Origin: an uncultured Clostridia bacterium
GTDB lineage: Bacteria > Bacillota > Clostridia > TANB77 > CAG-508
Direction: 5' to 3'
DNA length: 15,588 nucleotides
NCBI GenBank assembly: GCA_948857205.1
Contig: CAQPRV010000043.1
Location: forward strand, 1 to 15,588
The notes beneath the pieces were generated by a model. That model was not told the origin of the DNA, ran no database searches, and saw only the letters and a list, made by a program, of their open reading frames with translations. Within the stretch, counting starts at the first letter, position 1. Each line of letters begins with the position of its first letter. Both the position numbers and the translations under genes were made by a program. This document shows positions 7,437 to 14,694 of this stretch, one piece after another.

Positions 7437-7578
7437 TTTTTATACAATAGGAAAGTTATTCTTTCCTATTGTATAAAAACTACAATCGCTAGCCCTTTGA
7501 GATTTTCTTCTTACAGTCGAAAACTCAAATCATGCGAGAACAAATTAAAGAAAATCAAAAATTTTCTTTAATTTGTTC
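7437..7578 (+). repeat. Structured intergenic repeat, copy B
   Basis: Starts eight bases after the queA stop. Hairpin 1 is a perfect 19-bp stem (7437-7455/7461-7479) with a TTATT loop. Hairpin 2 pairs TTTGAGATTTTC with GAAAACTCAAA (about 7496-7529, one bulge). Hairpin 3 is a perfect 18-bp stem (7538-7555/7561-7578) with a CAAAA loop. The same three-hairpin order occurs in copy A after pnp. A shorter GAAAG...CTTTCC motif (about 7586-7606) partly repeats hairpin 1. None of the stems is followed by a T-run, so these are not ordinary intrinsic terminators. No protein is supported in the 250 bases between queA and rdgB. Confidence 0.7.
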
Positions 7579-7679
7579 TATAATTAGAAAGTCATGTTAA
7601 CTTTCCATTATATAAAATAGTATAATTAATATTTAAAGTTAATTTATAGTATCTAAATAAAAAAAATAGGGGAAATAAA

Positions 7680-8268
7680 ATGAAGGATAAAATAATTTTA
7701 GCATCTAATAATAAAAATAAAATAATAGAATATGCAGAAATATTAAAAGCTTTTGGAATTGAAGTAATTTCTCAAAAAGAAGCAGGTTTTGATATAGAAG
7801 TTGAAGAAACAGGTAAAACCTTTGCAGAAAATGCTATAATAAAAGCAGAAGCAATATATAAACAAAGTGGACAAACAGTTATATCAGAAGATAGTGGAAT
7901 TATAATAGATTATCTAAATGGGATGCCAGGAGTATATTCACATAGATTTTTACGGAGAAAATCTACCAGCTAGGGAAAAGTGTGAAAAAGTTTTAGAACT
8001 TATGAAAGATGCAAAGGATAATGAAAGAACTGCTAGATTTATTTGTGCAATATGTTTTATTGACGAAAATGGCAAAAAGCATATTTTTGAAGGAATTTGT
8101 GAAGGGAAAATTAGTACAGAAGTTAGAGGAAATACTGACTTTTGTTATGATTATATATTTTTATACAAAGATAAAACATTTGCAGAAATTAGTATAGAAG
8201 AAAAAAACAAAGTAAGTCATAGAAAAGAAGCTTTAAATAAATTTATTAAATATTTAAAAGAAGGATAA
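7680..8268 (+). CDS. rdgB: RdgB/HAM1-family XTP/dITP diphosphatase, needs one +1 shift
   Basis: Skipping C7953 gives 195 aa, the normal family length (about 195-205). The family removes non-canonical purine nucleotides (XTP, dITP, ITP), releasing pyrophosphate, to protect DNA and RNA. Motifs: ILASNNKNKIIEY (6-18), TFAENAIIKA (47-56), SEDSGI with the conserved Asp71, GMPGVYSHRFLGE across the junction (81-93), and SHRKEAL (179-185). The family expects a Gly after the RF(L/A) segment, matching GGA after the skipped C. The zero frame stops six codons after the CGG. One oddity: the usual GFGYDP substrate-loop motif reads DFCYDY (153-158), so specificity may differ. AGGGGA precedes ATG 7680. Confidence 0.88.
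7953..7955 (+). other. Apparent +1 frameshift site 5, in rdgB (TTA CGG AGA to TTA c GGA GAA)
   Basis: In-frame CGG at rdgB codon 92. Dropping the C yields YSHRFLGENLP, the expected family sequence, and opens the frame to the SHR motif and natural stop. Confidence 0.85.
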
Positions 8269-8313
8269 AAAATTATCAAATAATGTTAGTTTAGAAAGAA
8301 AGGTTTATAAAAT

Positions 8314-9066
8314 ATGATAATAGACATAACAAAGCCACTAGAGATAAAATTAGAAAAAGAAAAAGAAAAAGTTCAATTACCAACAGAACTAAAAGAAAAA
8401 ATAGAAAGATTTTGGAAAGACATAATAAAAGAACATCCTAATTTTTGGGATGGAGAAAATATATGTGTTAATAAATTTGAAACCTTAGAGGATAAGCAAG
8501 TACTTTTTTGTAAAATAACAAAGTATTCACATTATTTATATGATGAAAGAATTGGTATTAAGGATAAAAAATATTGGGGAGCTTGCTTATGGGGAGGAAT
8601 TTTATTAAAAACAAAGGATAATTATTTTCTATTAGGAGAAATGGCAGAAACAACATCTACTCCTTTATGTGTAGAAACTTGTGGTGGAGGAGCAGATGAG
8701 CAAGATATAGATGGAAATAATATTAATATTATAAAAACGATTGAAAGAGAATTAAAAGAAGAGTTAAATTTAGAATTAAATAATTCAAGTCAAATAACAA
8801 AATATGAAATAAAATATTTAGAAATACCAGAGGGAAAGAGACATGCATATGGTGTATTAGCAGTTGGAAACTTAAATATGACAAAAGAACAAATGGAAGA
8901 ACATTATAAAAAATATTTGAATTATCTAAAAGATAATCAATTAGAAATAGAGTTTAAAAGTGTGAAATTTTTGCCAATCAAAAATGCTAAAGAGATACTA
9001 AAAAATATGGAAAATCCTAAAAGAGAATATCTATTTGAATTATTAGAAAAAGAAGAAAAGAGTTAA
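8314..9066 (+). CDS. Divergent Nudix hydrolase
   Basis: 250 aa. A Nudix-like box spans about 124-153: GGGADEQ, an insertion (DIDGNNINII), then ERELKEELNL with the expected acidic pattern (R145, E146, E149, E150); the usual Gly near the end is Asn152. Upstream blocks FWDGENICVNKF (44-55), ITKYSHYLYDERIG (68-81) and CLWGGILLKTKDNYFLLGEM (91-110) recall NUDT22/plant Nudix-9-like proteins, in which an F-x-G segment and an LT.Y..YLG segment precede the box. That resemblance is from memory and uncertain. Nudix enzymes hydrolyse nucleoside diphosphates linked to another group; the substrate here is unknown. AAAGAAAGG precedes ATG 8314. It follows rdgB by 45 bases, likely the same transcript. Confidence 0.7.
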   Translation: MIIDITKPLEIKLEKEKEKVQLPTELKEKIERFWKDIIKEHPNFWDGENICVNKFETLEDKQVLFCKITKYSHYLYDERIGIKDKKYWGACLWGGILLKTKDNYFLLGEMAETTSTPLCVETCGGGADEQDIDGNNINIIKTIERELKEELNLELNNSSQITKYEIKYLEIPEGKRHAYGVLAVGNLNMTKEQMEEHYKKYLNYLKDNQLEIEFKSVKFLPIKNAKEILKNMENPKREYLFELLEKEEKS

Positions 9067-9189
9067 TTAATAAAAAGCCAGAATTAAGATTTACTAACGC
9101 ACAACTTATCTGTGTGAATTAAAAATGTTATAGCAATCAAATATTAAGCAGTGCAAACTGCTACAAAATCTAGAAAGGTAGGAATTAAA
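9067..9189 (+). promoter_or_regulatory. Untranslated gap before tgt with two small hairpins
   Basis: The gap contains CGCACA/TGTGTG (about 9099-9117, one G-U) and a perfect AGCAGT-GCAA-ACTGCT stem with a GNRA-type tetraloop (9147-9162), then AGGTAGGA and ATG 9190. Because tgt is a queuosine gene I looked for a preQ1 riboswitch and saw no convincing aptamer. No clear promoter is visible. Confidence 0.35.
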
Positions 9190-10314
9190 ATGTCAGCAGT
9201 AACTTATGAACTAATACATGAATGTAAACAAACAGGAGCAAGAAGAGGAGTCATACACACACCACATGGAGACATACAAACACCAGTATTTATGCCAGTC
9301 GGAACACAAGCCACTGTAAAATCAATGACACCAGAGGAACTCAAAGAAGAAGTAAAAGCGCAAATAATATTATCAAATACATATCATTTATACTTAAGAC
9401 CAGGAAACAAGATAATAAAAGAAGCAGGAGGACTTCATAAATTTATGAAATGGGATAGGCCTATTTTAACAGATAGTGGTGGCTTCCAAGTTTTTAGTTT
9501 AGGAGAATTACGAACAATACAAGAAGAGGGAGTTGAATTTAAATCACACTTAGATGGAAGTAAGCATTTCTTTTCACCAGAATCTGTTATGGAAATACAA
9601 GAAGATTTAGGTTCTGACATTATGATGGCTTTTGACGAATGTTGTCCATATCCATCAACCTATGAATATACAAAACAATCTATGGAAAGAACAACAAGAT
9701 GGGCAAAAAGATGCAAAAATGCACACAAAACTGTAGATAAACAAGCCTTATTTGGAATTATACAAGGTGGATTTTATAAAGATTTAAGAGAACAAAGTGC
9801 CAAAGACTTAATAGAACTAGATTTACCAGGATATGCAATAGGTGGAATTAGTGTAGGTGAACCAAAAGAAGAATTTATTGACATTTTAAGATATACAACA
9901 CCTTTAATGCCAAAAAATAAGCCAAGGTATTTAATGGGAGTAGGAACACCAGATTATTTAATTGAAGCAGCCTTAGCTGGAATAGATATGTGTGATTGTG
10001 TATTACCAACAAGAATTGCTAGAAATGGAACGGCAATGACATGGAAGGGAAAAGTGGTTGTTAGAAACGCAACCTATGAAAGAGATTGGAGACCGTTAGA
10101 TGACGAATGTGATTGTTATACATGTAAAAATTATACAAGAGCATATATAAGGCATTTAATTAAAGCAAATGAGATATTAGGAGTACGATTATTGTCAATT
10201 CATAATTTAAGATTCTTGACTAATTTAATGGAAAAAGTTAAAATAGAAATAGAGCATGATAATTTAGGAGCTTTTAAAGAAGAATTTTATAAAAAATATG
10301 GATATAAAGATTAA
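9190..10314 (+). CDS. tgt: Queuine/preQ1 tRNA-ribosyltransferase
   Basis: 374 aa from ATG 9190 (AGGTAGGA upstream), the family length; an in-frame GTG at 9151 would only add a non-conserved tail. It exchanges guanine-34 for preQ1 in GUN-anticodon tRNAs, the step before QueA. Motifs: GVIHTPHGDIQTPVFMPVGT near the N-terminus, ILSNTYHLYLRPG, the active-site DSGGFQVFSLG, ALFGIIQGG, YAIGGISVGE, and CDCVLPTRIARNG. The zinc site near the C-terminus has CDCYTC plus the His in LLSIHNLR. All blocks are intact in one frame. Its stop overlaps the Shine-Dalgarno of the next gene. Confidence 0.97.
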   Translation: MSAVTYELIHECKQTGARRGVIHTPHGDIQTPVFMPVGTQATVKSMTPEELKEEVKAQIILSNTYHLYLRPGNKIIKEAGGLHKFMKWDRPILTDSGGFQVFSLGELRTIQEEGVEFKSHLDGSKHFFSPESVMEIQEDLGSDIMMAFDECCPYPSTYEYTKQSMERTTRWAKRCKNAHKTVDKQALFGIIQGGFYKDLREQSAKDLIELDLPGYAIGGISVGEPKEEFIDILRYTTPLMPKNKPRYLMGVGTPDYLIEAALAGIDMCDCVLPTRIARNGTAMTWKGKVVVRNATYERDWRPLDDECDCYTCKNYTRAYIRHLIKANEILGVRLLSIHNLRFLTNLMEKVKIEIEHDNLGAFKEEFYKKYGYKD

Positions 10315-10327
10315 GGAGGTACAAACG

Positions 10328-11914
10328 ATGAATCTAATAGAAGATAGCTTTCAAACTAAGAAAGAAGAAAAAAATAGAAAAGTTTTAAAAATAGTTATTT
10401 TAGTTAGTATTGTATTAATAGTATTTATTATTATAGGTATATTAGGTTATTTATCGTACTTAAAAAACAGTGAATTAAAAGTATATTTAGATGAACAATT
10501 AAATCCAAAATTAAAAGAATTATTAGTTATAGAAGAAGATGGCACAGTGTCTTTCCCAGTAAAAGAAGTTGCACCATTCTTTGGATATGATAGTTATAAT
10601 GGCGAATATACAAATAAATCTGAAAATAAAAGTAAATGTTATGTTCAATCTAAGACAGAAGTTGTAAATGTTTCTTTAGGTTCAAATAAAATATACAAAT
10701 TAGAATTAACACAAAATTCATCAAACTACAAATATATATATTTAAAAGAAGCTATAAAATCTAATCAAGGAGTTTTATATGCAAAAGAAGAAGCAGCAAG
10801 TAAAATATTTAACCTTAGTTTTGAATATAATAAAGAGAAAAATATAATAGAAATTTATACAACGCCATATTTAGTAACTGCTTATAACAGTGTTGTTCTT
10901 GACTATGGATATTCTAAAATAAGTCAAAACTATAATAATCAAAAAGCAATATTAAATGGAATTTTAGTTGTTGAAAGTTCAAATTCAAAAGTTGGAGTAA
11001 TTGATATTGATGGAAATATTATTTTAGAAGCTAAATATGATGATATTACCTATCTTCCAGATACAGGAGACTTTTTAGTAAAATCAAACAATAAATATGG
11101 AATTATGTCTAAATCAAGAGAGATGAAAGTACAAATAATGTATGACAATATTGAACTTATGGATAGTGATGCAAATTTATATTTAGTTAAAAAAGATAGT
11201 AAATTTGGAATAATTGATTTTCAAGGAAATATAAAAGTATATCCTGAATATGATGAGATTGGAATAGATATTTCAAAATTCCAAGAAAATAATATAAAAA
11301 ATAATTATCTATTAGTAAATAATTTAATTCCAATAAAAAAAGATGGATTATGGGGATTATTTAATAAAAATGGAAAACAGTTAGTTGAATTTAAATATGA
11401 TGGATTTGGTTATATTGCATCAAGCAATAAAATTGCTTTAAATTTACTTGTTATTCCAGATTATGATGTATTAGTTGCAAGTATAGATAATAAGTATACT
11501 TTAATAAATTCTTCAGGACAAGAATTATTCCCAACAGTTGCTGACGATATTTATATGACTGTAGAAGCAGGTGAAACTCATTACTATATTGCAGTAAATA
11601 ATGGACAGATGGATGCTATTGAATACTTAGAAAGAAGAGGAATAAAAACTATAAATAATGATAACGAACAGAATGAAAGAAATTATAATAATTCCAATGA
11701 GTTACAAAATAATACAGAGAATCAACAAAGTAATGAAGGTTTAGAAGACTTAAATAATAATGGAAATAATGACGAACAACAAGACAATAATGAAGATAAT
11801 ACAGAACAAAATAATGATGAAGAACAGAATAATAATGATAATAATAGTGATGATGAACAAAATAATGAAAATAATGACAATGAAGAGCAAACTTCAGAAG
11901 AAGACGTTGAATAG
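10328..11914 (+). CDS. Membrane-anchored WG-repeat protein with acidic Asn-rich tail
   Basis: 528 aa. ATG 10328 is fixed by an ideal AAGGAGGT seven bases upstream. A transmembrane segment at about 20-43 anchors an extracellular part. The segment TVSFPVKEVAPFFGYDSY recalls the copper-amine-oxidase-N-like stalk domains of clostridial surface proteins. The middle carries WG/KWG-like repeats of the type K-x-G-(V/I/L)-(I/M/F)-(D/N)-x-x-G-x-x: SKVGVIDIDGNIILEAKYD, NKYGIMSKSREMKVQIMYD, SKFGIIDFQGNIKVYPEYD and GLWGLFNKNGKQLVEFKYD, plus a weaker NKYTLINSSGQELFP. The last 80 or so residues are almost only Asn, Asp, Glu, Gln and Ser. The function is unknown; such beta-repeat proteins usually mediate binding. 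The 13-base gap after tgt suggests coupling. Confidence 0.85.
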   Translation: MNLIEDSFQTKKEEKNRKVLKIVILVSIVLIVFIIIGILGYLSYLKNSELKVYLDEQLNPKLKELLVIEEDGTVSFPVKEVAPFFGYDSYNGEYTNKSENKSKCYVQSKTEVVNVSLGSNKIYKLELTQNSSNYKYIYLKEAIKSNQGVLYAKEEAASKIFNLSFEYNKEKNIIEIYTTPYLVTAYNSVVLDYGYSKISQNYNNQKAILNGILVVESSNSKVGVIDIDGNIILEAKYDDITYLPDTGDFLVKSNNKYGIMSKSREMKVQIMYDNIELMDSDANLYLVKKDSKFGIIDFQGNIKVYPEYDEIGIDISKFQENNIKNNYLLVNNLIPIKKDGLWGLFNKNGKQLVEFKYDGFGYIASSNKIALNLLVIPDYDVLVASIDNKYTLINSSGQELFPTVADDIYMTVEAGETHYYIAVNNGQMDAIEYLERRGIKTINNDNEQNERNYNNSNELQNNTENQQSNEGLEDLNNNGNNDEQQDNNEDNTEQNNDEEQNNNDNNSDDEQNNENNDNEEQTSEEDVE

Positions 11915-11922
11915 TAAAAAAT

Positions 11923-11958
11923 AAAGTACAGGTTTAATATATAATCTGTGCTTTTTAA
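11923..11958 (+). terminator. Intrinsic terminator after the WG-repeat gene
   Basis: AAAGTACAG (11923-11931) pairs with CTGTGCTTT (11946-11954), one G-U, followed by TTTAAAA. It lies eight bases after the stop. Confidence 0.7.
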
Positions 11959-11993
11959 AATTAAAAATAATTTAAAAAAATAACAAAAACATA

Positions 11994-12022
11994 TTTACAT
12001 TTAAAAGGAAAATGTATAAAAT
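11994..12022 (+). promoter_or_regulatory. Possible promoter for the glycosyltransferase gene
   Basis: TTTACA (11994-11999) is followed after 17 bases by TAAAAT (12017-12022), or after 15 by TATAAA (12015-12020). It sits between the preceding terminator and ATG 12079. Confidence 0.4.
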
Positions 12023-12078
12023 ATAAGAAAATAGTCGAAAAACAACAAAAGAAAATATAAAGGAAAGGTTGTGTATTG

Positions 12079-13371
12079 ATGAAAATATTAATGTTAACAT
12101 GGGAATATCCACCAAGAATTGTAGGTGGAATAGCAAGAGTAGTAGCAGACTTATCAAGAACATTATTAAAAGATGGTCATGATGTAACAGTAGTAACATA
12201 TAGAGAAGGAGATACACCATATTTTGAAGATGACAAAGGAATAAAAGTATATAGAGTAGACAACTATATGATAAATCCGAACAATTTTATTGATTGGGTT
12301 ATGCAATTAAACTTTAATATGGTAGCAAAAGCAAATGAAATTATGTTAAAAGAAGGAAATTTTGATGTAATACATGCACATGATTGGTTAGTTGCATATG
12401 CTGCAAAAACAATAAAAAATTCCTATAACATACCAATAGTTTCAACAATACATGCAACAGAAGCGGGTAGAAATAGTGGAATACATGATGAAACTCAAAG
12501 ATATATAAATGATACAGAATGGATGTTAACATACGAATCATCAGAAGTAATAGTAAATAGTAATTATATGAAAAATGAATTGCAAAGACTATTTGGTTTA
12601 CCATATGAAAAAATAAATGTAATACCAAATGGAGTAAATCTAAACTTATTTAATGGCGTAGAAAGAGATTATAACTTTAGAAGAAGATATGCAATGGACA
12701 ATGAAAAAATAATATTATTTATGGGTCGATTAGTATATGAAAAAGGAATACAACATTTAATATCAGCAATGCCAAAAATCTTACAAGGATATAGAGATAG
12801 CAAACTTATAATATGTGGAAAAGGTGGAATGCTAGATGAGCTTAAACAACAAGTAAGAGCAATGGGCATAGAAAATAAAGTGTATTTTGCAGGATATATG
12901 AGTGGAAAAGATGTACAGAAAATGTATAAATCAGCTGATATAGCTGTATTCCCAAGTACATATGAACCATTTGGAATAGTAGCATTAGAGGCAATGTTAT
13001 CAGAAAATCCAATAGTAGTTTCAGATATTGGAGGACTAAACGAAATTGTTCAGCATAGAGAAAATGGAATGAAATCATATTGTGGAAATCCTAATTCAAT
13101 TGCAGATTCAATACTAGAATTATTATATGACCATAAATTATGTGCAGATATTACAAAAAAGGCTAAAAACATAGTTAGAAATGAATATAATTGGAGTAAG
13201 ATTGCACAAGATACACATTTTACCTATCAAAAGGCAATATGTCAATCAGTTGCAGAAAAACAAAAAAGAGAAATTGAACAAGAAAGAGCAAGAAAAACTA
13301 AAAAAGCTAAAAATACAGAAAATGAAATTACTAATTTACTTAGCTTTAAAAAACGTCATGCATATGCATAA
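12079..13371 (+). CDS. GT4-family glycosyltransferase
   Basis: 430 aa with the two-domain GT-B layout. The N-terminal domain starts MKILMLTWEYPPRIVGG, a nucleotide-sugar transferase start typical of GT4/GT5, and contains FDVIHAHDWLVAY. The C-terminal donor domain has VIPNGVNLNLF, ILFMGRLVYEKG, LIICGKGG and the donor-binding YEPFGIVALEAM, with the E-x7-E pair at 296 and 304. After about residue 385 there is a Lys/Glu-rich probable coiled or charged tail. ATG 12079 is chosen (AGGAAAGG ten bases upstream); a TTG three bases earlier is possible. Acceptor and sugar are unknown; similar clostridial proteins are variously annotated as glycogen synthase-like or cell-surface glycosyltransferases. Confidence 0.87.
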   Translation: MKILMLTWEYPPRIVGGIARVVADLSRTLLKDGHDVTVVTYREGDTPYFEDDKGIKVYRVDNYMINPNNFIDWVMQLNFNMVAKANEIMLKEGNFDVIHAHDWLVAYAAKTIKNSYNIPIVSTIHATEAGRNSGIHDETQRYINDTEWMLTYESSEVIVNSNYMKNELQRLFGLPYEKINVIPNGVNLNLFNGVERDYNFRRRYAMDNEKIILFMGRLVYEKGIQHLISAMPKILQGYRDSKLIICGKGGMLDELKQQVRAMGIENKVYFAGYMSGKDVQKMYKSADIAVFPSTYEPFGIVALEAMLSENPIVVSDIGGLNEIVQHRENGMKSYCGNPNSIADSILELLYDHKLCADITKKAKNIVRNEYNWSKIAQDTHFTYQKAICQSVAEKQKREIEQERARKTKKAKNTENEITNLLSFKKRHAYA

Positions 13372-13405
13372 ATTTTATAAAATAATTTGTAAAATTATAG
13401 TAATA

Positions 13406-13450
13406 AAAATCTTTGAAAATACATATTGTAAACTCAAGGATTTTTTATTT
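13406..13450 (+). terminator. Intrinsic terminator after the glycosyltransferase gene
   Basis: AAAATCTTTGA (13406-13416) pairs with TCAAGGATTTT (13434-13444), one G-U, followed by a T-rich run (TTATTTTT). Confidence 0.8.
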
Positions 13451-13504
13451 TTAAATATTTATAAAAAAAATTTCAAATTCTACAAATTTAGCAAAAAAAT
13501 AGTG

Positions 13505-13510
13505 TATAAT
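13505..13510 (+). promoter_or_regulatory. -10 element (TATAAT) for era
   Basis: A perfect TATAAT lies 30 bases before the era start, downstream of the preceding terminator. No good -35 is visible at 16-18 bases, so the assignment rests on the -10 and on position. Confidence 0.45.
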
Positions 13511-13540
13511 AGAGAAAGAAAAAATAAGAGAGGTATAGAA

Positions 13541-14443
13541 ATGTCAGAGTTTAAATCAGGATTTGTAACATTAATTGGAAGAACAAATGTAGGAAAATCA
13601 ACCTTATTGAATATGTTGATAGGAGAAAAAGTAGCAGCAATTGCAAACAAAGTACAAACAACAAGAACTGCAATAAGAGGAATAGTAAATAGAGAAAATT
13701 CTCAAATAATATTTATAGATACACCAGGAATTCATAAACCAAAAACAAAACTAAATGAAACAATGATAGAAACAACATTCACAAGTATTGCAGATGCAGA
13801 TATAGTAATATTTCTAATAGAAGCCACAAGTGAAGAAATAGGAAAGGGAGATAGAATAATATTAGAAAAAATAAAAGAAGCAAAAAGAAAAACGATACTA
13901 CTTATTAACAAAATCGATTTAATAAAAAGAGAGAAACTACTAAAATTAATAGAGATATATAGCAAGGAATATAGTTTTGAGGCAGTAATTCCGATTTCAG
14001 CAACAAATGCAAAATATAAAAATATAATTTTAGATGAAATAGAAAAGAACCTAAAAATTGGGCCAGCATATTATGATATAGAAGAATATACTGATCAAAC
14101 ACTAAGGCAATTAGCAGAAGAAACAATTAGAGAAAAATCATTAAAATTATTAAAAGATGAAGTGCCACATGGAATTTATATAGAAGTAGAAAAAATGCAA
14201 CAAAGAAAAAATAAAAATAATGAAGACATCTATGATATAGAAGCAACAATATATTGTTTAAGAAATTCACATAAAGGAATAATTATAGGAAAAAATGGAG
14301 AAATGTTAAAAAAAATTGGAAAATCTGCTAGAGTTGACATGGAAAGAAACTTTGGTATAAAAGTCAATTTAAAAACTTGGGTAAAAGTTAAAGAAGATTG
14401 GCAAGAAAATGATACAATATTAAAAAAATTCAAATTACAATAA
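13541..14443 (+). CDS. era: GTPase Era
   Basis: 300 aa, the standard length. Era is an essential GTPase that binds the 3' end of 16S rRNA and helps mature the 30S subunit. The GTPase domain shows G1 GRTNVGKST (13-21), QTTR (39-42), DTPGIH (60-65), NKID (123-126) and ISAT; the G1 Pro of the usual GRPNVGKS is Thr here. The C-terminal KH domain has HKGIIIGKNGEMLKKIGKSA. ATG 13541 is chosen from GAGAGG eight bases upstream and the family start; the frame is open far upstream but overlaps the preceding gene and terminator and has no homologous character. It begins the era-yqzL-recO cluster. Confidence 0.97.
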   Translation: MSEFKSGFVTLIGRTNVGKSTLLNMLIGEKVAAIANKVQTTRTAIRGIVNRENSQIIFIDTPGIHKPKTKLNETMIETTFTSIADADIVIFLIEATSEEIGKGDRIILEKIKEAKRKTILLINKIDLIKREKLLKLIEIYSKEYSFEAVIPISATNAKYKNIILDEIEKNLKIGPAYYDIEEYTDQTLRQLAEETIREKSLKLLKDEVPHGIYIEVEKMQQRKNKNNEDIYDIEATIYCLRNSHKGIIIGKNGEMLKKIGKSARVDMERNFGIKVNLKTWVKVKEDWQENDTILKKFKLQ

Positions 14444-14522
14444 ATTTATGTAAAAAGGTATAAATTATTTTAATTTGCAAAAGATAATTTAAAGGTAAAA
14501 CTTTAAAAAAGGAAGTGAGCAT

Positions 14523-14690
14523 ATGATAAAAAAAATAGCATGGGATGCCTTTAAAAATACAGGTGATATTAATGCATTTTTAGAATTAAAACAAATAGAA
14601 ACTATAGAAAACAATATAAAAGATATACAACAAATAACAAATTTAAATAGTAATGAAGTTATAAATAACACAAATCAAAAGGTGGATTAA
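14523..14690 (+). CDS. yqzL: YqzL-family small protein
   Basis: 55 aa, start ATG 14523 after AAAGGAAGTGAG. The N-terminal half (IAWDAFKNTGDINAFLELKQIE) fits the YqzL pattern W-x-x-F-x-x-TG-x-I-x-x-(Y/F)-L-x-x-K; the tail is polar and Asn-rich. The function is not established. YqzL-type genes lie between era and recO in Bacillus and many Clostridia, and this position strongly supports the call. Its stop is followed four bases later by the recO start, and the recO Shine-Dalgarno (GGTGG) lies inside its last codons, suggesting translational coupling. Confidence 0.85.
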   Translation: MIKKIAWDAFKNTGDINAFLELKQIETIENNIKDIQQITNLNSNEVINNTNQKVD

Positions 14691-14694
14691 GAAA

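Noticed and set aside
9067..9189. preQ1 riboswitch upstream of tgt
   Set aside because: I looked because tgt and queA are queuosine genes, but the hairpins present do not form a recognisable preQ1 aptamer.
13181..13540. Long N-terminal extension of era
   Set aside because: It overlaps the glycosyltransferase gene, its terminator and the -10 box; the family start with Shine-Dalgarno is at 13541.
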